This document shows positions 42,375-53,205 of a stretch of 64,000 bases of DNA, piece after piece. Numbering within the stretch: position 1 is the first letter of the stretch; each line of letters opens with the position of its first letter. The position numbers were made by a program, and so were the translations under genes. The stretch comes from Incurvaria masculella. Lineage: Eukaryota; Arthropoda; Insecta; Lepidoptera; Incurvariidae. Under the pieces are notes generated by a model, which was given only the letters and a program-made list of their open reading frames with translations, ran no database searches and was not told the origin of the DNA. The stretch is taken from assembly GCA_946894095.1 (NCBI GenBank), contig OX335662.1, forward strand, positions 12,604,001-12,668,000, given 5' to 3'.

Positions 42375-42640
42375 TTTATTTATTGATATTTATGTAGTTA
42401 TATTTATGTACAGTTATATAAGTTATATATTTAAGTTTAAGTTTAATGTGTATTTGTTGTATATTGTGTAGGAATTATGTTTCCTCTAAAGCTATTTCTC
42501 CATAGTTACTACTCGCACTACTGCTCACGATACCCAAAGGTAGACTGGTAGAAAATGCCACCGGCATTAAGTTGTACCTTTTGCCCGAGTTTTTTTGAGC
42601 GCAATAAACTTATATAAATAAATAAATAAACTATCATTAA
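42375..42640 (+). mobile_element. LINE 3' UTR with (AATA)n tail
   Basis: ACTACTCGCACTACTGCTCA, CGATACCCAAAGGTAGAC, TGCCACCGGCATTAAGTTG, GCGCAATAAACTTATATAAA then (TAAA)n. Same 3' end as 37460-37672. Confidence 0.72.
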
Positions 42641-42796
42641 TATATTACCCTAATTAACCATATTCTTAAAGGAGTTAGGTGCCATGCCAGGACCTTCCCT
42701 TTATGAGCACGGCTACATTGAACTGGATGGAAAACACGGACAATTTTTCATTGCCACTTCGACCATCTTTTCATCCAATGCGGTGGTACCAACCCG

Positions 42797-42913
42797 CCGA
42801 CGCCGACGCCGACTCAAAAAATAACAGAAATCGTAACTACAAAAAAATGTAAATTATTTTTTAATTTTTAGTGCTTTTTCTTTGAAGTCGGTTATTTTTT
42901 TTGTTAATTTTTT
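42797..42913 (+). repeat. Single arm of the 17.6-kb inverted repeat
   Basis: GACTCAAAAAATAACAGAAA, TCGTAACTACAAAAAAATG, TTTTTAGTGCTTTTTCTTTG, AAGTCGGTTATTTTTTTTG, co-linear with 17892-17975. Confidence 0.82.
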
Positions 42914-42917
42914 TTTA

Positions 42918-43096
42918 TTATGGTATTCTTACCTATTTGTTGTTAAAGCGGCCAAATAAATACACACTGTGTGATAATTTCAGCTGCCTACCTATTACGG
43001 TTCATGCGATACAGCCCTGTGACAGACGGGCGGACGGACAGCGGAGGCTTAGTAATGGGGTTCCGTTGGCACCCTTTGGGTACGGAACCCTAAAAA
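42918..43096 (+). mobile_element. Family A repeat, left part missing
   Basis: ATTCTTACCTATTTGTTGTT, ATAATTTCAGCTGCCTACC, GACGGGCGGACGGACAGCGG and the GGTACGGAACCCTAAAAA end. Confidence 0.82.
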
Positions 43097-44146
43097 TGAC
43101 TACATACCTCGTCTCTGCCTGACGGGGCGACCTGAAGTAGGCTAAGCATCAATTTGATGACCTGAAGACACTCCGGCGAGTTTCGGCATAAGCCGTCACA
43201 TATCCTTTCATAAAGAGAGCTATTTTCTGAAGCGTATATCATATCACACTCTGTCTCACCCATCTTATTGTCTTTGTAACTTTTGTTTACCTACATTGAA
43301 TACCCACAAAGATTTTTCGATAGATTTTCGCTATTTTACGCTAACATTCATTTCTATTTATTCATTTTGTAGCTAACATCTGAAAATTATTGAGATCTCA
43401 TTTCAAAAAGTAATCACTGAAATAATTCAGTAAACAATTATAGTTTTTTGTGAACTCCTAAAATTGTACAAGTTTTTTATGTCTTGCCACTCAATAACTT
43501 TGAAAATCTATTGATTTCTTTTATTATCGCTAACATCTCAAAATGTTTGAGATTACATTACAAAAAGTAATCACTGATTCAATTGTCATTCAACGAAAAA
43601 TCCAAAGTTAATATTTTGTGACAACAAGGTCCCAAAAGTTCCTATTATCTTGACACTTCATTTTTAAAAATCGGCTAAAATGAAAGCAATTCTAACTGGT
43701 ATTCGTCGGTCAGCACATTAACAAAACCCTTTCGAGCCCGAAACGAAAAAAAAACACACGCGGTACGCCGGATGTTCGGCAACTTTGTGAAAGTTTCAGC
43801 GGGCGGCCAACTCGCCTCGTGGCCGCTGAAGTACTGAATCCTAAAATGAAATGAAGTCCCCGCGCCGCTATTTCGTATCTAGGGGGGGAGCTTCGACAAA
43901 GCTATTCCCTTCAGGCGTGAAATTCAGCCGCAACAGACAACAGAACGGGCTTGCATAGAGGAGGGCGGGGGTAATTGATTTCGTTCGAGGAAGACGCTTT
44001 GAATTTGTAACTTGATTATAACGGTGGTCGTTCGTAACTAAATACGTGATTGCAAATGGGAATATTACCCACGCTTGGCATTCTCTAGCATGAAAATACA
44101 TTGTCTAATTTGGTTCAATTTCATGCAATTTTACAAGATATTTATA
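43097..44146. other. Unassigned, with an internal duplication
   Basis: CGCTAACATCTGAAAATTAT ... CAAAAAGTAATCACTGA (43370-43424) recurs about 155 bp later (43528-43580), so a unit of about that length was duplicated. 43690-44000 is GC-richer (CGGGCGGCCAACTCGCC) but has no supported exon. Confidence 0.35.
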
Positions 44147-44185
44147 TTTATGATACTTTTGAGATTACCGCGATCGGTAAATATT

Positions 44186-44366
44186 TTTGAAAAATGTTAC
44201 CGCTTTTCACGCGGCGGGAGGAGACATTATCCGATGTTCGTACGCAGCAGTCGTCTGTATAATATACGAACATGGCGGATGCCTCCTTGACAACGGGCTG
44301 AACGATCAGCTCGAAACGTCGGAGAATGTCTCCTCCCGCCGCGTGAAAAGCCGTAACATTTTTCAA
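44186..44366. repeat. GC-rich foldback with 55-bp arms
   Basis: The arms 44186-44240 and 44312-44366 are reverse complements with only a few mismatches (GCTTTTCACGCGGCGGGAGG and AGACATT shared). The 71-bp loop contains GAACATGGCGGATGCC. Flank 44147-44185 matches a repeat at 38069. Confidence 0.88.
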
Positions 44367-44387
44367 ACACATTTCTATTTAGCAAGT

Positions 44388-47300
44388 GGGTGAATCAACT
44401 TTTCCTTGTATTCGGCTGTCCCTGACCATGAGTTGATCATAACAATGAAATGGTGCCTCACAAAATCGATTTCAAAGGTTTATTGATTTATCAGATAAAC
44501 AATTAACATAGTTTTCATACTAATTAGGCAATATTTTACTGGTTATAGAAAATATATTGGTTATCCAGGGGACAAAATCACGGTCTCCATACAAATATTG
44601 ACTGTCCCTTGAGTAGGTTGGTTTTGGATTGTTGTCGTTGTTTAAAAATTTTTTCAAGAAGGCAACACATCATAAGTCGCATAGACATAGATGATTTTGT
44701 ATGTTACCTAAATGTGAATAATTCATACAAATATAGTTTACTAAAAAAGAGAAATCGTCTTTCTATTACTTGTCCTCGGATTTCCTACTTATATGTATGT
44801 CCTCTGGATAACCGATAATGACACATTGTTTGTGAGCAAAGCAGTGCTAGCTATGCTCCAGCCAATAGAAGAGAAGGTTACGAATCAGGCAATCGGGTAC
44901 TCTTATTCGTAAACCTTATTTTTACTCGGCCATTCCGTCCGAGGCTCCATGGCTGACAGGGTGTGTTTATTGTGAGTCCGCTGGGTAACCGTGATATCTT
45001 CGTGGAAATTGTGTTTTTTTTAATAAGTGCGAACGCATTGCAAAGAAGTGCAGTCGGGTAAGTCATTATAGGAACTTATTTCTTTATAAATTTTAAGATT
45101 CTCACAATGAGCCTGCTAGAACGATTAAATGTCTCCTGGATAACGGGTCCCTTGGGTAACCGAAATGGTTAACCAAGAGACCTTTTCAGTTATGCAGGAG
45201 ACTTTTCTAGTTTTATTGCTATATTTTTGTCCGAAATTTAGACCTACTAAGCCCAAAGGTTTTTCGAACATATCCTGGATGTAATTTAAAGATTTGGTTG
45301 CGTAGTCTACGAGTTTAAAAATGTTTAGTAATGAGTTATCACTAATAAATTACTTACAATGTTACAGCTGCGTTTATGTATGTTTTTTATATTTTGTGGC
45401 GTAAAAAACAAGCCCTCAAAAGTAGAATGTCGTGTCAGTTCATGTTATAAAAATAATAATTTTACACATTTCAAGAAACAATCTAGTGCCTGATTGTTAG
45501 GAAATAATTTTAACACTGACCTATAGTAAATGAAAACAGTTTCGTTGAGTCTTATGCTTGTGACTTCTTGATATGGTGGATGCTTACTAAGTTAAACTTT
45601 CGTTTCAGCCAAAATGCCATTAATAAATAAAAAAAAAACAAAGACTTCATAGAGAGAGATTGAAACGAGACCTTGATATCAGTGATAATTCAGGGATACC
45701 TCGGGGTCGTCAAGAAAACGCCTGGCCCGATGCTGTATTCCGCGCAAGACTTTATCTGCACTTTGTAGAGGAGCAGTTTTTGGTCAGGCATGAAATACTA
45801 ATGCACCCTGTTGAGGACTCCCAGCTTTTTTGAGGCGCGCGTGCCTCTATCCTCGATATGGCGTACGAAATGAAGGTCATGCGTCAGGTCAACACCAAGG
45901 ATCCTTATGTGGTCGTCATATGTAGAGTTGTTCCCTGGAAGGTCGCAGCCGCGCAGAATGGCGTCCGCATCGTACCGAATATGCACGCCTGTATCTTGCT
46001 CGCGTTAAACTTAACGAGGTTCTGAAGACCCCACCCGGAAATATTTTCCAGGGCCTCATCGAGTTTAACAACGAGCCGCCGCCTATCCTCCTCCACTTCA
46101 TCCCGGCTTACAGTCTGGTGAATGGTGTACCTGGTTAGCACCGTGCTGCCATCTGTGTAGCAATCAATGTCGGCCAAATTGAGCACTTCATTAATTTGCA
46201 GCAGAAAACTGGTTGGGGACACGACAGAGCCTTGCGGTAAGCCGCAACCCAGAAGCAAGACTTTTAAGCTGCGGCCATGCAGGAAGTCGTCAATCCAGTC
46301 ACACAGTTCGGGTGGAAGTCCATATGAAGGCAGCTTGGAAAGGAGTGCCTTATCTCAGACTTTGTGAAATGCTTTCGCGATATCCAGGCCGATAGCCATA
46401 CCTTCGATATGATTTTCGAGCGCATCGCACATCTCATGTGAGAGATACCCAGAAGATTGATTCGGACGGAAGCCGTATTGATGATCGATGAGAAGTTCAT
46501 TGCTCTCTAGATACTTCATCAACTGAGAGTTAATGATGCGCTCCATCACTTTGCAGAGAACAGAGGTAATGGCTATGGGTCGGTAGTTGGCTGGGTTTCA
46601 TCGATCGCCTTTTTTAGGCACGGGCTGAACGTTGGCCAATTCCCAAGCTGCGGACACACATCCAGTGGAGTACGATAAGCGGTAAAGGCGGGTTAGGATA
46701 GGAGCTAGCAATGGAGCACATTTATTCAACACCAGCGCAAGAATACCATCAGGGCCACTCACCTTCCTGGAGTCTAGGGCGAAGAGCTCATGCCACACAG
46801 TTCCCTGGCGGAATTTTATGCTCGGCATAGAGACTTCGCACCTAGAAATGGACGCCAATTCTAGGTGCGACGGAATGGAGCCGCCATCATCCAGGCGTGA
46901 GTTCACCGCAAAGAGACCCAGTAGAAGGCCGGCCTTCTCTTTGGCGGAAAAAACTAGTGATCCGTCAGGCTGGTGCAATGGTGGAAGTGAGGAACGGCAG
47001 AAATTGGCTTCGACAGATTTGGCGAAGGACTTCTCTTTGGAAATTCACTTACTAGATCTGGAGGCTACGTTAAGGGCCTGTGTCAGCGTCTATAGGTCGC
47101 GTTCGCGCGTGGAACAATGCACTGTGGGTCGCGTTCTTAGTGGAACATGTGACAGCGCATTCCGGGTTGAACCATGGCTGGCTTTTACCACCTAGGGATT
47201 TAGTGGAGCTGGGAATAAATAGTTAATAGTTAAACTCAAGCTGTTCGTAACACTATTTTAAACAAAACAGACCATTACATGTAGTAAAGCCTTCAGTGGA

Positions 47301-48042
47301 TGGTCTAGAAAAGTGCTTGTGTGAAGTGCAGTGACAACATGAACAAAATGGAGGCGGTTCTGGTTGCAGATTTTAGTGAAAATTATAATGGCATGTGCCA
47401 TGAAGAAGTACAAGCCTATCACTTAAGTAGATCTAGACAGCAGACAGCAAATTTAAGTTAGGTTCCTCGTTTTATACGCACCATGTCTCTTGCATAACCA
47501 AATATGTCTCTTGGGTAACCGGATGTCCCCAAATTTTGAAATGATTTTTCGTTCATTTATTCAACCAAAAAAACTTGAATACAGTATTTTTTAACAAGAC
47601 TTAGAAGAGGAGATTAAGACTATGAAATAACTTGATTTCATTGTAATTAGACTCACGGTCCAAATTTGTTTCAAAAGTTTGCTAGTTTTCTGTCCATTGG
47701 TAACCCAGGAGACATGGTGATAATTTTTTTTTATTTATCAATAATATTTTCTTGAATTTAATACTAATTGTTTAACATTTTTGTAATTCCGTACTCATTA
47801 CAATAATTTTATTTTTAATAACTTGTTGTTTTTTTTTTAACGGTGTCCCAAGAGACACCAATCGGGGCCTTTTTCCCCATTTGTCTCTAAAAATTACACA
47901 AAAAAACATAAAAGTGTGCTGCTCTGTCTGAAATTTAAAACTTTAATGACATGATTTTAGCTGTGGGCATGTTTTTTATTAAAGTGAAAAATTTTTTTTC
48001 ATCAAAATGTGGGCAGCTGTACAAAGAAAAGTTGATTCACCC
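44388..48042. mobile_element. 3.66-kb terminal-inverted-repeat element with motif arrays
   Basis: The left end GGGTGAATCAACTTTTCCTT is the near-exact inverse of the right end AAAGAAAAGTTGATTCACCC (48023-48042). AAGT flanks both sides (44384-44387 and 48043-48046). Inside are about eleven copies of a TGTCYCYTGGRTAACC motif in both orientations, and a broken LINE at 45690-47035. No transposase seen. A 4-bp duplication with GGG-starting ends would fit a Sola-like element, but this is a guess. Confidence 0.75.
45690..47035 (-). mobile_element. Broken LINE reverse transcriptase
   Basis: Three open blocks in one minus frame are separated by two TGA stops (near 46600 and 46355). They read SRKVSGPDGILALVLNKCAP, AWELANVQPVPKKGD, then HQYGFRPNQSSGYLS, LDIAKAFHKV, then LPQGSVVSPTSFLLQI and DCYTDGSTVL, the RT blocks of a CR1/Jockey-like LINE in order. 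A frameshift near 45980 moves to ILGVDLTHDLHFVRHIEDRG and KKLGVLNRVH. The catalytic YxDD-type box reads YTDG, so the second aspartate is lost. Both ends are truncated, and no tail is seen. Confidence 0.88.
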
Positions 48043-48046
48043 AAGT

Positions 48047-49336
48047 ACGTCCCTCTTTTCATCTAATATAATGTGTGCGTACAGGTGGTCGCTTAGCTAA
48101 GACACATTTACGTTTCCAATATGCCAAATATTAATTATTGTAATTCTTACTCTCTCGTTGCAACCGCAAATGTTTGGTTGCCCTTTCAGAAATCACAAAA
48201 ACACTGAGTTGGCATTGTTATACTTTGCGAGATTTTAATTACGTCGTAATAGAATCGAAATAGAAAGAAAAACATGCTTACATATAATATAACCTGCAAC
48301 ATAGAATGGGGAAGATAATATGAATAATTCCATATATAATTATATGTTTATTTGATAAATGGAAAATTTAAACGTGTGGTCGGGTTAACTAAAAGGACAT
48401 AGTTTGTAGGACATTGTTATAGGTTCGCCGCTTTGTATGGAGAACTGATTCGGTGTCCAGTCTAGGTATTTTAAAAAGACATTGCGTACAAGTTCATTCT
48501 AGCGCGAACAACGTCCAAAATACTCAAACTTTACAACAGTGCGCAGAGGTCGATATGGTGAAAACCTTGTGACCAGCGCCCCTTCTCCTTGAAACCAAAG
48601 TTGCGTGTGAAACTTGAATGCTTTGTTGAAAGGAGTTTGGATTGAGAAAGGATTACAGAGCTATTACGTGTGACTTTGGGAAGCGTTGAAACTGAAAATC
48701 AATTTGAAGCCTAAAAATTTTCTGATTTAAAAACATTAAAAGGTCCATGTAATTATTCGTAAAGGTCAGGTACTTATCACACGCAATCGAAGAGCATGTA
48801 TTAAAATATGCGTGTTTGTAGATGCATCGTTGGTGTACTGTGATTGTACAGTTCGGAAAAGCGGCGTGGAGGTATGCTACTAAAAATATATTATCACTGA
48901 ACTAATAAAGGTAACAATTGGTAAAATTCCTTTAATTATAGCCTCCTAAACAAATTGAAAAGTCTCAAATTTATTACCCAGTAGTTTATTTTAAAAGCCC
49001 GATTTGGTAACGAAGCCACAAATAACTTTCGGAATATTGAATGAGTAAAGTTTAAATATCTGTTTACCGTTTCGTAGGCAATGTTATTTTGTGAAATTAA
49101 TACACCAGATAGTGTTTTTTTTAGATAAATGAAGAAGGCTATTGTCGCTTATAAATGAATGTAATCGGAAAAGAGAAAAATATGGTTAGTCCATCAGTAA
49201 ATCGTTTTACAGCATTAATTTATTACAACGTAACTGAAAGGGTTAGTGCTGCCATTAGCTGTCTGTTCTTAGCTAAGTAAGTGCACCACTATGTGGATTC
49301 AAGGTTCGTTCAGTTTAATTAACAAATATGCATATT
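48047..49336. other. Unassigned; one short shared block
   Basis: GACATTGTTATAGGTTCGCC through GAACTGATTCGGTGTC (48411-48458) is nearly identical to 13246-13292. Otherwise no repeat partner or exon evidence in 1.3 kb. Confidence 0.4.
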
Positions 49337-49656
49337 AAAAAACCCGCCAAGTGCGAGTCGGACTCTCACACTAAGGGTTCCGTACCATCGTACATGATTT
49401 AACACCAAAAAATCAGGTTTTTTGTGTGGTCCCCCCTTTTATTTTTTATATTTTTTAATTTTACCTATGTTTTATTATAGCGGCAAAATAAATACACACA
49501 TTGTGAAATTTTCAGCTGCCTATCTATTACGGGTCTTCAGATACAGCCATGTGACAGACGGACCGACGGACGGACGGACGGACGGACGGACGAACAGACG
49601 GCGGAGGATTAGTAATAGGGTTCCGTACCCAAAGGGTGCCAAAGGAACCCTAAAAA
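49337..49656 (+). mobile_element. Family A repeat, complete
   Basis: AAAACCCGCCAAGTGCGAG, a GACGGACGGACGGACGGACG run at 49561-49590, and the right end GGGTTCCGTACCCAAAGGGT, GCCAAAGGAACCCTAAAAA. A 5S-type SINE head starts within a few bases. Confidence 0.86.
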
Positions 49657-49658
49657 GG

Positions 49659-50618
49659 TCATCCTCGGCAGCTCAGTGTGCGACGCCTTGCGAACCGACA
49701 AGCTTGGGAAGCACATTTGAGCGCGGTTACGTTTTGGAAGGGTGATCATTTTCAACCTACTCTCAGCATACTCTTAATTTCCTGAAGGTTTTTTTTAAAT
49801 AGATACGTAACTGTGTGATCAGCTCACTGTAGTAGTTTATTAAAAAACTTATAGTATTAAAACCTAATGTGCAAGTGTTTCACAGTGTTTTGTTGCCACG
49901 GAGCAGTGCATCGCTTACGGTGACGGTTGGTTCGGGTTACCTCTTTCCCTAAAATATGGTCGAGAGAAGTAATGGCTGTGCCCGGCGTGATGCTCGTGAA
50001 CGGGTGCTGTTTGTGGGGACTGGCCTGTTCCAATTGGCAACATGTTAGTTGGTGTGGATAGTCTTTGCAAATAAAATTATATTTGTCATGAACTGTTGCA
50101 TACTAAATGAATTGTTAATTTTTATGAATTCATGTTAATTTAGTGGTTTATCTATGTTTTTTTTTAAATACGCACACTTTTGTAAATTTAGACTAAGTGG
50201 ACTTTGAAAAAAATAAACAGCTGAGTTTCTTTCCAGTTCTTCTTCGCCGTGTTTTGTTCTGCTGAACTGGCCAACGTTGAAATATGACAAATCCGAGTTC
50301 AGTTACGTGATGATGAATAAACAAAACAAAACAATACAACCGTTGAGGCTGGCTGTGGTTCTGATTCCTCGTAAAACTATAGGTCCCCTTCCTTGCTTAC
50401 TAGGTGGTAGGGTTAACCCCGCCCGGGTTGGTACCATCGCATTGAATGAACGATGGTCGTAGCGGCAATGAAAATAGTCCGTGTTTTCCATTAAGTTCAA
50501 TGTAGCCAAGCAGTATAAGGAAGGTCCCGGCGTGGCACCTAGTTCCCATGTGTTGTGTTAGGCTAATATCTGACGGTCAATTCGGTATTAGCCATCCATG
50601 TCCAGATACATAAAAAAA
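49659..50618 (+). mobile_element. 5S-headed SINE interrupted by a LINE 3' end
   Basis: Head at 49659-49757 (CTCAGTGTGCGACGCCTTGC, GACAAGCTTGGGAAGCAC, GAGCGCGGTTACGTTTTGGA, GGGTGATCATTTTCAACC). The body resumes at 50342 (GTTGAGGCTGGCTGTGG) and runs to a CATAAAAAAA tail. CAACC flanks the inserted block at 49753-49757 and 50337-50341. Confidence 0.82.
49758..50336 (+). mobile_element. LINE 3' end inserted in the SINE
   Basis: CGGTTGGTTCGGGTTACC, GGGGACTGGCCTGTTCCAAT, TGGCAACATGTTAGTTGG, TGAACTGGCCAACGTTG, ending GATGAATAAACAAAACAAAA and CAATA. Same family as 38466-38794 (reverse) and 12425-12535. Confidence 0.72.
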
Positions 50619-51039
50619 GGCCAACAACTGGTCAAAACTAGCTGTTTCATTCTCTGAAAAAAATTAATACATAAACCATACCCGGAGGGGTAAGAATTTA
50701 TTAAAAATATTTTTGTATCGTTAAATTACATACCAAAATACTCATAACAATAAAATCCACCAAAGTGGAATCGCCCGCGGTCTTATCACTAAAAGTGATA
50801 TCTTTCAGTCAACCTTTTGGGGTGATCAGGATAAGAATTAAAAAAGAAAATGTAGGCTATTCAGAAACAAATATATATTTTCAAGTATTCGGACTGACAA
50901 ATTCGACATAACTTCCATACATTTCATGTCAACGTTGACAGTATGAAGGCTGTATGATTCTCAGCATTAGGGACTGAGCGGCAGCAAATATCTTCGTGTT
51001 CACCTCATTGTGGTTGTGTTATCAAATAAAATTCCTTGT
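50619..51039. other. No recognised feature
   Basis: No repeat partner. A small perfect palindrome TATCACTTTTAGTGATA-like (50789-50805) is the only structure seen. Confidence 0.35.
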
Positions 51040-51350
51040 TTGGGTTGCGTAACCAAAGGGTTTTAACAGAACCCTATTACTAAGCCTCCGCTATGCGTCC
51101 GTCCGTCCGTGCGTCCATCCGTCCGTCCGGGCGTCTGTCATAGGGCTGTATCTTATGAACCGTAATATGTAAGTAGCTCAAATGTTCACAGATTGTGTAT
51201 TTGTTTTGCCGCTATAATACGAATAGGTAAAAAATAATAAAAATGAAATGGTCACAGGGATACAAAAAACGTGATTTGTTTATCAAAACTTGTACGATGG
51301 TACGGGACCCTACGTGTGCGAGTCCGACTCGCACTTGGCCGGTTTTTTTT
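51040..51350 (-). mobile_element. Family A repeat
   Basis: GGGTTGCGTAACCAAAGGGT, a (GTCC)n-type run at 51097-51130, and GTACGATGGTACGGGACCC to CTCGCACTTGGCCGG at the right. Confidence 0.85.
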
Positions 51351-51787
51351 CTTATTGTTTTTAGTAAGATATTACAAATAAATTGTAATTGTGTGTATAT
51401 TTTTTCTTAACAGTGTCCCTAGCGTGTGAATCATGTCAGGTATATCGACGCGAAAACTCGATGAATATAGTTAAAAAGCTCTGAATTTATTCGCAAAAAA
51501 ACCTACATTCACGCAAGCGAAGCTACAGGCAGAAGCCGCCATCAGATACCTAATTCATCCGTTCAAACCACTCTATGAAAATTCACTTACGCTTGTTTGC
51601 ACTCAATGGCCGTCCGGTCAAGGCGGAGGGTGCGTCCATTGGCCCTATTAAATATGTATCTTAGTCAAGTCGGCTCGTTAAATTGTCATTAGGCAGGTCG
51701 TAAACATCCCACCCGCTGAGCCGATGGATTCCTATCCGCGAAGCTTGTGAGGTCGTGTTAGCAATCCGATACAAATAAGTTGCAGTC
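51351..51787. other. No recognised feature
   Basis: No repeat partner in the window and no exon evidence. Confidence 0.35.
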
Positions 51788-51952
51788 TTAGCGCCGGTTG
51801 CACGAAGAGACGGACGCGTAAATCAATGTTTAAACACGTCACTTATAGTGATCCGCATAGAGTTCCTTCCATACTGTCCTCACAAAGTGACGTGTTTGAT
51901 AATACTTTGACGTTGATTTAGATTTTTTGTTCTTTCGTGCACTCGGCCCTTA
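51788..51952 (-). mobile_element. MITE family E with TTA duplication
   Basis: TTA then GCGCCGGTTGCACGAAGAGA at the left; TCTTTCGTGCACTCGGCCC then TTA at the right. The interior holds AACACGTCACTT and AAGTGACGTGTT inverted. TTA target duplications fit PIF/Harbinger-type transposition (inference). Confidence 0.78.
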
Positions 51953-52068
51953 GACTGAACAATATCGGTCACTGCGGTTTGTTCGCATTTAAAACTGGCT
52001 TAAGAATAGTGCCTTTGTTTTTAATAACAAATTAAACACACCACGAATGACGAATTATGTTGTTTCAG

Positions 52069-52880
52069 CTGAGGTACCGGTCTCCGCCGGGGTCATTGTC
52101 GTTTTGGACTGATGTCGGGCCGAATGGGGGAACGGCAGAACGTCTAAAATGCAGATCGTATAATATCATATTTTAACAAAATTTTAAAACCATGCACAAC
52201 GTATAATCGGCGGATCCTATAATTTTATACGTAGTCCATGAAGAAGTTTAAAAAATAAAATTACTTATTTCTCCATGCATAACATATAATAGTCACAACG
52301 TATAAAATTATGATCTTTATTTAACAAATAAAGAAACCACGCATATCATATAATCCAAAAACGTTTCATACGATAAGCGCCCTTATGCATATATTTTTAA
52401 AGCGTATACTCGCACGCGACTTTTCGACCGTCTCAATTAGCGTTGTAGCAAATTGTTACTCTTTAACAAATATCTTTTCGTAGCAATTTCAGCCTTAAAT
52501 GTATCGTTATTAGGGCGCTTTATGCAGTGCTTCTTGGCATATTATACGTTCTGCATGGTTTTCTTTTTTTGTGAATTCACGTTAGGAATATTATACGTTG
52601 TGACCATTATTCGTTCTGCATGATGCAGTTGATTCTATTTTTAAAGTTTCTTCATGCACAACGTATAAAATTATACGTTGTGAATATTATACGATATGCA
52701 TGGTTTTGATTTTTTGGAAAAAAAAACTTTTATACGTTGTGAATATTATACGTAGTGAATACGACTGGGCCGAATTATTCCCTGGATATTAAATGAGTTC
52801 ATTACAAAACTTTCATCCCCTGTTTCACCCCGTTCGAGTAAATTTTCACCACAAAAGGTAGCCTATGCGCTTCTTTAAGG
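52069..52880 (+). mobile_element. RTE-type repeat split by the motif-array foldback
   Basis: CAGCTGAGGTACCGGTCTCC, TTTTGGACTGATGTCGGG to 52125. It continues at 52767 with GGGCCGAATTATTCCCTGG and AAAACTTTCATCCCCTG. The joined order follows the copy at 25513. Confidence 0.7.
52126..52766. mobile_element. 641-bp foldback built from TATACGTTGTG motifs, 9-bp target duplication
   Basis: GGGCCGAAT lies at 52117-52125 and again at 52767-52775. Inside, about a dozen variants of ATTATACGTTGTGCATGG occur in both orientations (52148, 52190, 52225, 52273, 52292, 52336, 52538, 52586, 52605, 52652-52701, 52728-52758). The left half is an imperfect inverse of the right half, including CATGAAGAAGTTTAAAAAAT with ATTTTTAAAGTTTCTTCATG. 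No open frame. Confidence 0.85.
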
Positions 52881-52948
52881 GAGAGAGTGGTACAAACGCG
52901 AAAGACAGAGTTACTTTCGTATTTATAATATTACTATTGACGTTAGTG

Positions 52949-53205
52949 TCTTCGTGGCCTAGTGGCTTAGTGCCGCACTTCTTGATGGTGAGGAGTGGGT
53001 TCGATGCCCGGTGTCTGGATAGCTGTCATTCTCGTTTAGAGTACAAAAACTGCATTTAATTAGTGTGACGAAGAATAAAACCTTGAGGAAATTATGGTAG
53101 GTTTCTAGCAAATATTGGTCACAGCGATAAACTCATTGGTTGGTTGACAATAGTTACCCGCTGAGTACCCTAAGCACGTATGAATAGGGTAATTTTTCAT
53201 GTCAT
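52949..53205 (+). mobile_element. tRNA-derived SINE, other family
   Basis: CTTCGTGGCCTAGTGGCTTA has A-box TGGCCTAGTGG. B-box GGTTCGATGCC follows at about 52998. The body TGTGACGAAGAATAAAACCT and GTTACCCGCTGAGTACCC has no other copy here. The family boundary at the right is uncertain. Confidence 0.65.

Larger units (their letters stand above)
42157..42795 (-). mobile_element. SINE split by nested LINE and RTE fragments
   Basis: 42157-42197 is the tail and the first SINE block (CCTGACATGGATGGC). The SINE resumes at 42641 (ATATTACCC ... GTTAGGTGCCATGCC) and ends at 42795 without a head. The 440 bp in between is foreign: a LINE 3' UTR with, inside it, an RTE fragment. Confidence 0.8.

Noticed and set aside
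44148..44393. Three similar peptides on both strands (MKNVTAFHAAGGD type)
   Set aside because: They are the two arms of the foldback translated in each direction, so symmetry explains them.
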